Assembly: GCF_014695375.1 (NCBI RefSeq)
Contig: NZ_JACJOG010000004.1
Location: 32,001-92,821, forward strand
Length of the DNA stretch: 60,821 bases
Reading direction: 5' to 3'
Source: Coleofasciculus sp. FACHB-T130
GTDB lineage: Bacteria > Cyanobacteriota > Cyanobacteriia > Cyanobacteriales > FACHB-T130
Shown: positions 35,009 to 44,421 of the stretch, one piece after another
How positions within the stretch are numbered: the stretch's first letter is position 1
Layout of the letters: each line of letters starts with the position of its first letter
The notes under the pieces: model-generated
The model's database searches: none
What the model was told of the DNA's origin: nothing
The model's input: the letters and a program-made list of their open reading frames with translations, nothing else
Program-made: the position numbers and the translations under genes

Positions 35009-35056
35009 CCCAGAATTCAAATTCTGGGTGAATAAATCAGGTCTATTGAAATAGAC
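35009..35056. repeat. Two small palindromes upstream of paoA
   Basis: CCCAGAATT (35009-35017) with AATTCTGGG (35020-35028), and GTCTATT (35041-35047) with AATAGAC (35050-35056). They lie in the 290-bp divergent gap between the GNAT gene and paoA. They could be operators or repeat remnants. Confidence 0.35.
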
Positions 35057-35213
35057 TAAAAACCTTAATATTTCTGATTTTTAGCCCGGTTTAACGAAAT
35101 TAAAGCTATCAGCAAAAAAATTGCTTTCCTTGCGCCTCATTAAACTTCAGTTCTCATGCCGAGAAATGTAAAACGCACTATCTTTGTTATTAGACCTATT
35201 TTGACACCGCAAA

Positions 35214-35861
35214 ATGAGGCTGAGGATAACACGGCGACGGTTCGGTATGCTAACGATCGCAAGTACCTTGGTCGTTGCTAAGGATGCAATTGCATCCCGC
35301 ATCGCGAATGCAAACCTTACAAAAAATATTTTTATGCAAACAAGCCCTAAGACTTCTAACGCAGTCGCGAAAACCCTGGAGCCTGGTAGTATTGACGTGA
35401 CCCTGCGGATCAATGGTAAACCGCACACTTTGCAAATCGAACCGCGCGTGACGCTACTGGACGCACTGCGCGAACGCATCGGTCTGACAGGCACCAAGAA
35501 GGGTTGCGATCGCGGACAATGCGGTGCGTGTACTGTGTTAGTTGATGGACGGCGCATCAACTCGTGCCTGACCTTGGCGGTGATGCAAGAAGGCGCGGAA
35601 ATTACAACGATTGAAGGTTTAGCTCGTGGCGATGAACTTCATCCCATGCAGGCGGCTTTCATTAAGCATGACGGCTTTCAGTGCGGATATTGTACGCCCG
35701 GTCAGATCGTGTCTGCGGTGGGTCTATTAGCAGAAGGTTGCCCGACATCCGATGAGGCAATTCGGGAGTGCATGAGCGGCAATCTCTGTCGCTGTGGTGC
35801 CTATCCTGGCATTGTTGCCGCTGTGCGCGAAGTTCATCAGACGCAGACTAGCAATGGGTAG
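35214..35861 (+). CDS. paoA: Aldehyde oxidoreductase, [2Fe-2S] subunit, Tat-exported
   Basis: 215 residues. The N-terminus (TRRRFGMLTIASTLVVA) is a twin-arginine signal, as in E. coli PaoA. The first cluster is plant-ferredoxin like: GCDRGQCGACTVLVDG with the fourth Cys in NSCLTLAV. The second cluster is in the all-alpha domain: CGYCTPGQ and CRCGAYPG. It passes electrons from the molybdenum centre toward FAD. It is the first gene of paoABC-xdhC-mocA. Its codons are richer in G and C than those of the flanking genes, which hints at transfer. Confidence 0.92.
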   Translation: MRLRITRRRFGMLTIASTLVVAKDAIASRIANANLTKNIFMQTSPKTSNAVAKTLEPGSIDVTLRINGKPHTLQIEPRVTLLDALRERIGLTGTKKGCDRGQCGACTVLVDGRRINSCLTLAVMQEGAEITTIEGLARGDELHPMQAAFIKHDGFQCGYCTPGQIVSAVGLLAEGCPTSDEAIRECMSGNLCRCGAYPGIVAAVREVHQTQTSNG

Positions 35862-36071
35862 CCGGGAAGCATGAGCAATTCCGTCGTTTCACCAATCAAT
35901 TGCATACCCGCTCCGCCTGAAATAAATTTTGGGCTAATCGCTAAAGTTAGCTAAAGCTAACTGGATATGGATTTCAACGGATTGAAATAGGTTTGAGCGG
36001 TGAAGCCGGAAATTTATTTCATGGCTCTTAAGTCAGTGCCATTCAACTTAAACCCATGCACAGGAGTTTTA
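35862..36071. other. 210-bp paoA-paoB gap with small hairpins
   Basis: Contains GTTAGCT-AA-AGCTAAC near 35946-35961 and ATTTCAA-cgga-TTGAAAT near 35970-35987. The sequence resembles repeat remnants common in cyanobacteria. The paoB frame is open into this gap, but the ribosome site AGGAG before 36072 fixes the start there. Confidence 0.4.
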
Positions 36072-37058
36072 ATGAAACCTTTTAGTTATGTGCGTGCTAC
36101 TGAAAAAGGCACAGCCATTCAGACAGTTGCGGGGGATCGGGCAGCAAAATTTATCGCAGGCGGCACTAATTTAATCGACTTGATGAAAGGAGGCGTGGCG
36201 CAGCCTGACCAACTGGTAGACATCACCCGGCTACCCTTGGCAGACGTGACGGCAATCTCGAATGGCTTACGCATCGGGGCGATGGCACGCAACAGCGACG
36301 TGGCAAATAATCGGTTGGTGCGCGATCGCTATCCGTTACTTTCTCAAGCGTTACTCGCTGGCGCGTCACCGCAACTGCGGAATATGGCAACCATCGGCGG
36401 CAACTTGATGCAAAGAACCCGCTGCTACTACTTCAACGATTCGACGATGCCGTGCAACAAGCGCGAACCCGGTTCCGGTTGTTCGGCGATTGAAGGGTAC
36501 AACCGCATTCACGCGATTTTCGGTGCCAGCGAACAGTGCATTGCAACGCATCCTTCGGATATGTGCGTGGCGCTGGCAGCCCTTGATGCCGTAGTGCGTG
36601 TTGAGGGGCCGAACGGAGAGCGACAAATCCCCATCAGTGACTTTCACCGCTTACCGGAAGATACGCCTCAAATCGATACGATGCTTCAACATGACGAACT
36701 AATCGTTGCGGTGGATTTGCCAAATTCACCCTTTGCCGAGCGATCGCACTATTTAAAAGTACGCGATCGCGCTAGTTATGCCTTTGCCCTGGTTTCCGTC
36801 GCCGCCGCCCTCGATATCGACAACGGCACCATTAAAGCGGCGCGAGTCGCGATGGGAGGCGTCGCACATAAGCCGTGGCGGGCGGTTGAGGCGGAGAAAA
36901 TTCTGGTTGGTGCAAAAGCGAACGAGCAAACCTTTGCAGCAGCAGCAGAGGCAACCGTTCGGGAAGCCCAACCCCAAAAATACAACCGATTCAAAGTTGA
37001 AATGGCAAAACGAGCGATCGCTCGGGCACTCACAAAAGCAGCAGGAGGCACAGTATGA
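36072..37058 (+). CDS. paoB: Aldehyde oxidoreductase, FAD-binding subunit with extra [4Fe-4S] site
   Basis: 328 residues from the ATG at 36072 behind AGGAG. FAD-domain motifs: FIAGGTNLIDLMKGG and SPQLRNMATIGGNLMQRTRC. The insertion CYYFNDSTMPCNKREPGSGC plus a later Cys (SEQCIATHPSDM) matches the additional [4Fe-4S] cluster loop known in E. coli PaoB and in 4-hydroxybenzoyl-CoA reductase. The C-terminal domain is of usual length. Its stop overlaps the paoC start by 4 bases (ATGA), indicating translational coupling. Confidence 0.92.
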   Translation: MKPFSYVRATEKGTAIQTVAGDRAAKFIAGGTNLIDLMKGGVAQPDQLVDITRLPLADVTAISNGLRIGAMARNSDVANNRLVRDRYPLLSQALLAGASPQLRNMATIGGNLMQRTRCYYFNDSTMPCNKREPGSGCSAIEGYNRIHAIFGASEQCIATHPSDMCVALAALDAVVRVEGPNGERQIPISDFHRLPEDTPQIDTMLQHDELIVAVDLPNSPFAERSHYLKVRDRASYAFALVSVAAALDIDNGTIKAARVAMGGVAHKPWRAVEAEKILVGAKANEQTFAAAAEATVREAQPQKYNRFKVEMAKRAIARALTKAAGGTV

Positions 37059-39280
37059 GTCAATCTGAGAATGCAACCAACCAAGCTGTGGGTAAGCCAA
37101 TGGATCGGGTGGATGGACGCCTGAAAGTGACGGGTGGTGCCCGCTACTCGGCGGAAATCCCTGTAGAAAATCCCGCCTATGCCGTCTCTATCGGCAGCGC
37201 GATCGCCTGCGGACGCATTAAAAGCATCGACACCCGTGCGGCGGAACAGTCCCCTGGTGTACTGAGTATCTTGACGCACCTCAACGCGCCTAAACTCCGC
37301 CCGGTGCCCACCTTGTTCGGGGGTGGGGCTGCTGCCGAAAACCGCCTGGTGCTGCAAGAAGCGGTTGTACATCACATCGGTCAGCACATCGGCGTTGTCA
37401 TTGCCGACACCCTAGAAAACGCTACCCACGCCGCATCCCTCGTCCGCATCGATTACGACGCCGAAACGCCGGTGGTGGAGATGGAAAAGGCGCAGGCATT
37501 CGCGCCGAAGTCCGTGTTTGGCAAACCGCCAGAGACGATACGCGGCAATCCGGCGCAAGCGTTAGCCGATGCTGAGGTGCGGATTGAAGAAACTTACCGG
37601 ACGCCCACCGAACACCACAACCCGATGGAGACGCACTCGACAACTGCCGTGTGGGAGGGCGATCGCCTCACCATTTACGACGCCACGCAGTCTAACTTCG
37701 GCGTGCGTCAGGCAATGGCGACGACGTTCGGCATCCCCGACGAGAACGTGCGCGTCGTGTGTCAATTCATTGGCGGCGCGTTTGGCGGCAAAGCTATGGT
37801 TTGGCCCCACGTCACGCTAGCCGCCCTCGCTGCCCGCCAGGTACGTCGTCCCGTGAAATTAGTTTTAACCCGCGAACAGATGTTCACCACGGTTGGGCAC
37901 CGGGCACAAACCGAGCAACAAGTCGCACTCGGCGCAACCCGCGACGGTCGCTTGACTGCGATCGCCCATCGGGGCATCTCCCATACTTCAACGTTCGAGG
38001 AATTCCTCGAACCGTACACTGTGGGAACCCACATGATGTACGCCACTCCCAACTTGCAAGCAAAGCAAAGTCTCGTCCGTCTCAACAAGGGAACGCCGAC
38101 CTTTATGCGTGCCCCCGGCGAAAGTCCGGGAATGTTCGCCCTGGAATCGGCAATGGACGAACTCGCTTATGCCGTGAAACTTGACCCAATTGAGTTGCGC
38201 CTCCGCAATCATGCAGACATAGATCCCAGCAATAACCTGCCTTGGTCGAGCAAGTCGCTCAAAGAATGTTACCAACTCGGCGCAGAAAAATTTGGCTGGT
38301 CGCGGCGCACTCCCGAACCGGGTTCGATGCGGGACGGTCGTTACCTAATCGGCATGGGAATGGCAAGCGCCACGTACCCCGTGAATCACTTCCCGGCTAG
38401 CGCGAGAGTCCGCATCCTGCAAGACGGCACCGCCTTAGTGCAGAGTGGTTCTCAAGAGATGGGGACAGGTACGGCGACGGTGATGGCGCAAGTCGCCGCT
38501 GACGCCCTTGGGTTGCCGGTTGAGCGAGTGCGATTTGAGCTGGGAGATACCCAGTTGCCCCGTGCGCCGATATCGGGCGGATCGGCGACGATGGGAAGCG
38601 TGGGGACTGCCGTGCATGAAGCGGCACAAGCAGCCCGTAGGAAGGTACTGGAGTTGGCACGCACGGATGCTAGTTCGCCGCTTTACAACGTCCCGGAAAC
38701 GGACATGGCGATTGAGGGCGGACGCCTGTTTCGCAAGAGCGATCGCAACCAGGGCGAAACTTACCAAGCGGTGCTGATGCGCCAAAATTTGCCGCAAGTC
38801 GAAGAAAGCTTTGATGCCAAGTTTAACCGCGCCGAGAAGAAGTATTCCATGCACTCCTTCGGCGCTCAATTTGCCGAAGTGCGCGTCGATCCTGACTTTG
38901 GCGAAGTGCGCGTAACCCGCTTTGTGGGAGCCTTTGGTGTGGGACAGGTAATCAACCTCAAAACAGCGCGATCGCAAATGATCGGCGGTATCGTCATGGG
39001 GCTAGGTATGGCACTACTAGAAGAAACGGTGACAGACTCCCGTACCGGGCGCATCGTCAACGCCAACCTCGGTGAGTACCACGTACCCGTCAACGCAGAC
39101 ATCCCCGCAATTGAGTCGTACTTCGTCGAAGAAATCGACCCGTACATTAACCCGATTGGAGCCAAAGGCGCAGGCGAAATTGGCATCACTGGCGTGGCGG
39201 CGGCGGTGGCAAACGCTGTCTATCACGCCACCGGGAAGCGTATCCGCGACCTCCCGATTACACCGGATAAGTTGCTGTAA
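37055..39280 (+). CDS. paoC: Aldehyde oxidoreductase, molybdenum-binding catalytic subunit
   Basis: 741 residues, the usual length for PaoC/YagR of the xanthine oxidase family. It begins with the fold's ARYSAEIPVENPAYAV. Cofactor-binding parts include FIGGAFGGKA, RAPGESPGMFALESAMDELA and QEMGTGTATVMAQVAADALG. The catalytic Glu is in AKGAGEIGITG near the end. The protein itself has no signal and would be co-exported with PaoA by the Tat route. Predicted reaction: oxidation of (aromatic) aldehydes to acids, for detoxification. Base composition is clearly GC-rich, with long shadow frames on both strands. Confidence 0.94.
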   Translation: MSQSENATNQAVGKPMDRVDGRLKVTGGARYSAEIPVENPAYAVSIGSAIACGRIKSIDTRAAEQSPGVLSILTHLNAPKLRPVPTLFGGGAAAENRLVLQEAVVHHIGQHIGVVIADTLENATHAASLVRIDYDAETPVVEMEKAQAFAPKSVFGKPPETIRGNPAQALADAEVRIEETYRTPTEHHNPMETHSTTAVWEGDRLTIYDATQSNFGVRQAMATTFGIPDENVRVVCQFIGGAFGGKAMVWPHVTLAALAARQVRRPVKLVLTREQMFTTVGHRAQTEQQVALGATRDGRLTAIAHRGISHTSTFEEFLEPYTVGTHMMYATPNLQAKQSLVRLNKGTPTFMRAPGESPGMFALESAMDELAYAVKLDPIELRLRNHADIDPSNNLPWSSKSLKECYQLGAEKFGWSRRTPEPGSMRDGRYLIGMGMASATYPVNHFPASARVRILQDGTALVQSGSQEMGTGTATVMAQVAADALGLPVERVRFELGDTQLPRAPISGGSATMGSVGTAVHEAAQAARRKVLELARTDASSPLYNVPETDMAIEGGRLFRKSDRNQGETYQAVLMRQNLPQVEESFDAKFNRAEKKYSMHSFGAQFAEVRVDPDFGEVRVTRFVGAFGVGQVINLKTARSQMIGGIVMGLGMALLEETVTDSRTGRIVNANLGEYHVPVNADIPAIESYFVEEIDPYINPIGAKGAGEIGITGVAAAVANAVYHATGKRIRDLPITPDKLL

Positions 39281-39305
39281 TCTGTCTTAGAACCTAACCC
39301 CCCAG

Positions 39306-39365
39306 CCCCTTCTCTACGAGAGAAGGGGAGCCATATTCAAAGCCCCTCTCCGTGTCGGAGAGGGG
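39306..39365. repeat. Two palindromes after paoC
   Basis: CCCCTTCTCT (39306-39315) with AGAGAAGGGG (39319-39328), and CCCCTCTCCG (39343-39352) with CGGAGAGGGG (39356-39365), each with a 3-base loop. The second is a member of the dispersed family. They separate paoC from the xdhC-type gene. Confidence 0.8.
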
Positions 39366-39411
39366 TTTGGGGAGAGGTCAGCCCGGATTGGCTCAAACTG
39401 CAAAGCTCTAT

Positions 39412-40545
39412 ATGAAAGAATTACAGGAGATTGTTGCCGCATTTGCAAAAGCCAAAAATTGCGGCAAGACAGTAGCGATCGCCACCATTGTTAAAGTTAG
39501 TGGGTCTACCTATCGGCGACCGGGCGCTCGAATGCTGATAACGCTACAAGGTGAGCGAATCGGCTCCATTAGCGGCGGCTGTCTGGAGAATGACGTTTTT
39601 GAACGCGCTCAACAGGTCATCGTGTCCGGTCAACCCATGTTGGTGAACTACGATACGACCTCCGACAATGACATCGTCTGGGGGTTAGGACTCGGTTGCA
39701 AGGGAATGGTACAGGTGTTGATTGAACGCCTAACTCCAGAGAACGAGTTAAGTCCGATGACCTTTCTGGGAGAGTGTCTGCATCAGCGGCAGGTAGGAGT
39801 TCTAGCAACGATATTTCACATTGAAGGTCACATAAAGGCACAAGTCGGAACCCATTTAATGCTGCATCAAGATGGCACAATTTTCAGTAACCTCGAAGAT
39901 GCAGATTTGAGTGCAGACATCCTCGAAGATGCCCGTGAAGTGCTTGATAAAAATTGCTCGCTTTTTAAAGCGTATCCCTTACTGGGAGGGAAAGCCGAAG
40001 TTTTTATCGAAGCGATTCAGCCACCTGTTTCGCTGGTCATTTTTGGCGCGGGTGACGATGCCATCCCGGTTGTACGCTTGGCGAAGGAATTGGGATGGTG
40101 CGTAACAGTCGTTGATAGCCGACCTGCCAATGCAAAATCAGACCGATTTCCCAGCGCCGATGAAGTCATTTTGTCTCACCCAGAAAGAGTCAATGAAACC
40201 GTAGAAATTGATAAGCGCACGGTAGCTGTCGTGATGACCCATAACTATCTGCACGACCTAGAAATCTTGAAAACACTCTTGCCTTCTCCCGTGCAATATT
40301 TAGGGATTCTTGGCCCTAAAAGAAGAACCGAACAGTTACTTCTTGAGCTAAAAGAACAGGGAATTCAGCTTACAGAAGCCCAACTTCACCGCTTGCATGG
40401 CCCTGTTGGACTGGATATTGGCGCTGACACACCGGAAGCGATCGCACTCTCAATTGTGGCGGAAATTCAAGCGGTTCTCGCCAATCGTTCGGGCGGGTTA
40501 TTAAGAAAGCGCCAGGAACCAATCCACAACCGGAGTACCGGATGA
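39412..40545 (+). CDS. XdhC/CoxI-family chaperone (PaoD-like)
   Basis: 377 residues from the ATG at 39412. The longer frame from 39352 would translate the palindrome and is rejected. The N-terminal XdhC_CoxI domain has IVKVSGSTYRRPGARMLI and GSISGGCLENDVF. The C-terminal Rossmann domain has VIFGAGDDAIPVVRLAKELGW and AVVMTHNYLHDLEIL, then YLGILGPKRRTEQLL. Such proteins bind and modify the molybdenum cofactor and insert it into xanthine oxidase-type enzymes. The stop overlaps mocA by 4 bases, so both are translated together. Confidence 0.92.
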   Translation: MKELQEIVAAFAKAKNCGKTVAIATIVKVSGSTYRRPGARMLITLQGERIGSISGGCLENDVFERAQQVIVSGQPMLVNYDTTSDNDIVWGLGLGCKGMVQVLIERLTPENELSPMTFLGECLHQRQVGVLATIFHIEGHIKAQVGTHLMLHQDGTIFSNLEDADLSADILEDAREVLDKNCSLFKAYPLLGGKAEVFIEAIQPPVSLVIFGAGDDAIPVVRLAKELGWCVTVVDSRPANAKSDRFPSADEVILSHPERVNETVEIDKRTVAVVMTHNYLHDLEILKTLLPSPVQYLGILGPKRRTEQLLLELKEQGIQLTEAQLHRLHGPVGLDIGADTPEAIALSIVAEIQAVLANRSGGLLRKRQEPIHNRSTG

Positions 40546-41171
40546 ATGCGCCTGTCGTCGGTTTGATAATTCTGGCAGCAGGAGCATCTACTCGCATGGG
40601 GACGCCAAAACAACTGCTGTTGTATCAAGGACGCAGCTTCCTCCGCCATACCGCAGAAATTGCGATCGCTTCCCGCTGTCAACCCATCGTCGTCGTTCTG
40701 GGAGCGAATGCAGAACAAATTAAGCCGGAACTCAGCGAGTTACCCATCCAAATTGTCGAAAACCCACAGTGGGCGGAGGGGATGAGTTCTTCGATTCGGG
40801 TGGGTATTGAAGCGCTGAGTAATTTAAATCAGAACATAGACGCCGTTGCGATCGCACTTTGCGACCAGCCTTTCATCTCTTCCCAACTACTCAATCAAAT
40901 TGTGGAAGCCTATCAGGTCACGCGCCGACCGATTATTGCTTCAGAGTATGCAGGAAGCTTGGGTGTACCCGCTTTGTTCAGCCGCGCCTTGTTTCCAGAA
41001 CTCATGAGCCTAAAAACGACCGAAGGCGCAAAACAAATCATCAAAAAATACTCACCCGAAGTCTTTCGCATCCCGTTTGCGGAGGGTGCTATCGACATTG
41101 ATACTCCAAAAGATTACGAGAAATTTCAAGCGATCGCTGATGAGTATCTACAAAGCAGGACTGGTATTTAA
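40542..41171 (+). CDS. mocA: Molybdenum cofactor cytidylyltransferase (MocA-like)
   Basis: 209 residues. The nucleotidyltransferase signature LAAGASTRMGTPKQLLL is at residues 12-28. The substrate loops NPQWAEGMSSSIRVGIEAL and LCDQPFISSQLL are typical, and GVPALFSRALFPEL and DIDTPKDYEKF follow. MocA transfers CMP from CTP to Mo-molybdopterin to give the cytosine-dinucleotide cofactor used by PaoC-type enzymes. Finding it fused by overlap to the xdhC-type gene after paoABC makes the operon self-sufficient. The IspD-like or MobA-like alternatives are less likely in this context. Confidence 0.9.
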   Translation: MNAPVVGLIILAAGASTRMGTPKQLLLYQGRSFLRHTAEIAIASRCQPIVVVLGANAEQIKPELSELPIQIVENPQWAEGMSSSIRVGIEALSNLNQNIDAVAIALCDQPFISSQLLNQIVEAYQVTRRPIIASEYAGSLGVPALFSRALFPELMSLKTTEGAKQIIKKYSPEVFRIPFAEGAIDIDTPKDYEKFQAIADEYLQSRTGI

Positions 41172-41315
41172 CAAATATAGCAATCCTAAATGAGTTGTAA
41201 ACTTCTCTCTCTTCTCTTCTCTTTCTCTGTGTTCTCTGCGTCTTGGCGGTTCGTTTTTCCCCCAAATCACATAGGACTGATATATCAAGATGAAAGATGA
41301 TGCATTTTTTACTTT

Positions 41316-41789
41316 TTAAAGCATTTTCTCCATGAACACAGTACAAGGACTCGTATTGTATCGCTCAATAAAATAGAAGCCGAGCCGCTGATAAAGCTCC
41401 AGAGCTTGTGCTTGTTTTTGCTCATCAATCGTATCCAGCCTGACTTTCTTATAACCTGTAATTTTGGCAAAATCTAAGAGCATCTGAGCCATTTTCGTCC
41501 CCAACCCTCGTCCTCGATAATCTTTAAGAAACCACATTCTCTTTAGTTCGCAGATGTTGTCGCTCAAACGCCGAATTGCGCCGCTGCCAACAACCCGCTC
41601 CTCATCAATCAGCACCAAAAATGTGCCCTTATTGTCGAAGTAGTGCGATTGCACGTCATCTATATCAGACATGGCATCGTAATGCCTAATCACTTCTTCA
41701 GGAAGCTGCCATATTTCCTTGCAAACCGCGATGATTACGCGCTTGACTTCTTCAACTTGATGTGATTGTATCGGTTTGATTTCTATCAT
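41316..41789 (-). CDS. GNAT N-acetyltransferase
   Basis: 157 residues. Classic GNAT core: VVGSGAIRRLSDNICELKRMWFLKDYRGRGLGTKMAQMLLDFA, where RGRGLG is the acetyl-CoA pyrophosphate loop, and then LDTIDEQKQAQALELYQRLGF. The substrate is unknown. It is convergent with mocA. The 144-bp gap carries the CTCTGTG/TCTGCGTC low-complexity sequence seen widely in cyanobacterial spacers. Confidence 0.87.
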   Translation of the reverse strand: MIEIKPIQSHQVEEVKRVIIAVCKEIWQLPEEVIRHYDAMSDIDDVQSHYFDNKGTFLVLIDEERVVGSGAIRRLSDNICELKRMWFLKDYRGRGLGTKMAQMLLDFAKITGYKKVRLDTIDEQKQAQALELYQRLGFYFIERYNTSPCTVFMEKML

Positions 41790-42015
41790 CTGTTTTTCTG
41801 CTGTTGCGTATAAACGGGACAGATTATAAGTTTGAGAGCCTTAAATTCGATGTGCAACTGCTGAGTCAAGCCCCACCAAGTGTGAAAGCGGAAACCAGAT
41901 TGCCAGTTAGGAAAAATGTCTATCTTAAGACGTATCCCCAGGCAAGTGACAAAACATCGTTCCCTGCGTAGACTGAGCGCAAGTCAATCAGGCAAACTTC
42001 AACAAGAAATTAGCG

Positions 42016-43002
42016 ATGAAGACACGACAGTTAGGACAAAGCGATCTCACCGTCTCGGCAATCGGTTTGGGTTGCATGGGAATGTCAGATTTTTACAGCA
42101 ACCGCGATGATACTGAATCAATTGCCACCATTCATCGGGCGCTGGAATTGGGGCTAAATTTTCTCGACACGGCTGATATGTATGGGCCATTCAAGAACGA
42201 AGAATTGGTCGGACAAGCGATAAGAAATCGCCGCGACTCAGTGGTTCTCGCTACTAAATTCGGCATCGTTCGCAGCGAAGACCCTACCGTTCGCGGTATC
42301 AATGGCAAACCGGAGTATGTTCGTTCTGCCTGCGAAGCGAGTTTGCGTCGTCTGGGTATAGAGACGATTGACCTCTACTACCAGCACCGAGTTGACCCAA
42401 ATACTCCCATCGAAGAAACCGTCGGTGCAATGGCGCAACTGGTTCAAGAAGGCAAAGTCAGATATTTAGGACTCTCGGAAGCTGGATCGGAAACCTTGCG
42501 TCGCGCTTGCTCCGTACATCAAATTACCGCATTGCAGAGCGAGTATTCTCTGTGGAGCCGCGATCCAGAAGACACAATTCTTGCCACCTGTCGAGAGCTT
42601 AACATTGGCTTTGTTGCCTATAGCCCGCTCGGACGGGGCTTTTTGACCGGGCAGATCAAAAGCTTTGATGACTTGGCTGCTGATGATTACCGCCGCAACT
42701 CACCGCGTTTTCAGGGCGAGAACTTTCAGAAAAATCTGGAACTGGTACAACGGATTGGCGAAATTGCCCAAGAAAAAGGGTGCCGACCAGCGCAGCTGGC
42801 TCTTGCTTGGGTGCTGGCGCAGGGTGAAGACATCGTTCCGATTCCCGGAACTAAGCGACGACAATATTTGGAAGAAAATACCGCTGCGCTGGAAGTGAAT
42901 CTGACACCAGAAGATTTGCAGCGCATTGACGAAGTGGCCCCCAAAGGCGTCGCTAGCGGCGGACGTTATCCGGAATCGATGATGAGCATGGTAAACCGCT
43001 GA
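42016..43002 (+). CDS. Aldo/keto reductase (AKR13-like)
   Basis: 328 residues. TIM-barrel NADPH-dependent reductase. Seen: [11 protein letters not shown], the catalytic Asp/Tyr pair in FLDTADMYG, the Lys in VLATKFG, the His in LYYQHRVD, and the NADPH-binding end [19 protein letters not shown] written here as [10 protein letters not shown]. It reduces aldehydes or ketones to alcohols. It lies downstream of the molybdenum aldehyde oxidoreductase operon and next to a second AKR, which suggests an aldehyde-handling region. Confidence 0.9.
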   Translation: MKTRQLGQSDLTVSAIGLGCMGMSDFYSNRDDTESIATIHRALELGLNFLDTADMYGPFKNEELVGQAIRNRRDSVVLATKFGIVRSEDPTVRGINGKPEYVRSACEASLRRLGIETIDLYYQHRVDPNTPIEETVGAMAQLVQEGKVRYLGLSEAGSETLRRACSVHQITALQSEYSLWSRDPEDTILATCRELNIGFVAYSPLGRGFLTGQIKSFDDLAADDYRRNSPRFQGENFQKNLELVQRIGEIAQEKGCRPAQLALAWVLAQGEDIVPIPGTKRRQYLEENTAALEVNLTPEDLQRIDEVAPKGVASGGRYPESMMSMVNR

Positions 43003-43140
43003 CATTTTTTATCAACGGTTTCTGCTACAAAGATGCTTGTGACAGGTCAAAGTTACTGCGTGCAATCCTGAAAGCGGTTAATTCCGAGCCATCAGATTTT
43101 TTGTCCATGCTAAAACTCCCTTCGTTCTACGAGGAAAACC

Positions 43141-44205
43141 ATGAGATACAAGCTATTAGGAAAGAGTGGATTAAGAGTTTCCGAACTCTGCCTTGGCACA
43201 ATGACTTTTGGTGAAGACTGGGGCTGGGGCGCATCCAAAGATGAAAGCCGCCAAATCTTTGATGCCTTTGTGGAAGCAGGCGGTAACTTTATTGACACTG
43301 CCAACGGCTACACAGAGGGCACCAGCGAGAAAATGGTTGGTGAGTTCATTGCCTCAGAACGGGAACGCTTTGTCGTTGCTACCAAATACTCATTTCCCTT
43401 GCACATGAGCGATCGCGCGGGCAACCCCAATGGCAGTGGCAACCATCGCAAGAACATGATGCAGTCATTAGAAGGCAGTCTGAAACGCCTTAAAACTGAC
43501 TACATTGACGTATACTGGCTGCACGCTTGGGACTTCATGACGCCCGTAGAGGAAGTGATGCGTGCCTTCGATGACATGGTACGTTCTGGCAAGGTTCTCT
43601 ACATTGGCATTTCTGACGCACCCGCCTGGATTATTTCCCAAGCAAATACGCTGGCGCAGTGTTACGGCTGGACGCCGTTTGTAGCGCTGCAAGTCGAGTA
43701 CAGTTTGATTCAGCGGACACCGGAACGGGATTTGTTACCGATGGCAAAGGCATTCGACTTGGCAATTACGCCGTGGTCGCCCTTGGGTGGCGGCGTGCTA
43801 ACGGGCAAGTACAATCAGCGAACCCAGAGCAATAGTGGCGAACAGGGGGGCGAACAGGGGCGAATCGGAACGACAGGAGGGAATATTTCCGAAAGCCAGC
43901 TAGCGATCGCAGAGGTTGTTTGTCAAGTTGCTGAAGAAATTGGGCACACGCCTTCACAAGTCGCGCTGGCTTGGCTAAGCGCTCAAAGCAGTGTCATTAT
44001 CCCGATTATCGGTTCTCGGAAGGTCAGCCAGATCAAAGATAATCTGGCTTGTTTGGATGTCAAACTTATGCCAGAGCATTTGCAACGCCTCAACGAGGTG
44101 AGTCAGATTGATCTGGGTTTCCCCCATGACTTCCTGAGTAATGACACGATCCGCGATCGCCTTTATGGCGGCACATTCAACTTAATCGACAATCATCGCA
44201 TCTGA
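43141..44205 (+). CDS. Aldo/keto reductase (second, distinct subfamily)
   Basis: 354 residues. Start RYKLLGKSGLRVSELCLGTMTFGEDWGWG, catalytic FIDTANGYTEG (Asp and Tyr), VVATKYSFP (Lys) and VYWLHAWD (His). The NADP-binding end is IIPIIGSRKVSQIKDNL. A Gly/Gln-rich insert (NSGEQGGEQGRIGTT) lies near residue 235. It is related to the YajO/tas-like group rather than to the neighbour at 42016. 138 bp separate the two, so they may share a transcript. Confidence 0.9.
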   Translation: MRYKLLGKSGLRVSELCLGTMTFGEDWGWGASKDESRQIFDAFVEAGGNFIDTANGYTEGTSEKMVGEFIASERERFVVATKYSFPLHMSDRAGNPNGSGNHRKNMMQSLEGSLKRLKTDYIDVYWLHAWDFMTPVEEVMRAFDDMVRSGKVLYIGISDAPAWIISQANTLAQCYGWTPFVALQVEYSLIQRTPERDLLPMAKAFDLAITPWSPLGGGVLTGKYNQRTQSNSGEQGGEQGRIGTTGGNISESQLAIAEVVCQVAEEIGHTPSQVALAWLSAQSSVIIPIIGSRKVSQIKDNLACLDVKLMPEHLQRLNEVSQIDLGFPHDFLSNDTIRDRLYGGTFNLIDNHRI

Positions 44206-44421
44206 AGTCAGGGTAGGGAAAAAATCAACCAACCTATGCTTTTTTCCTGATAATTTCCAATGGCGATCTAATTCACCTTGCAGAATTGACGCTAAAGCCA
44301 GAGAATCAGGAATGCTTGGGGAATTGGAGCGAGAATCGGTAATGTTAAGGTTGCAAAATCCAGAACGAAACGATTTTAAATCTCCCACAAAAATGTATCG
44401 CTTAAATAAGGTGAAGTTGCC

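Noticed and set aside
36366-39226. Many long minus-strand and alternative frames in paoB/paoC
   Set aside because: Shadows caused by high G+C third positions opposite strongly supported genes.
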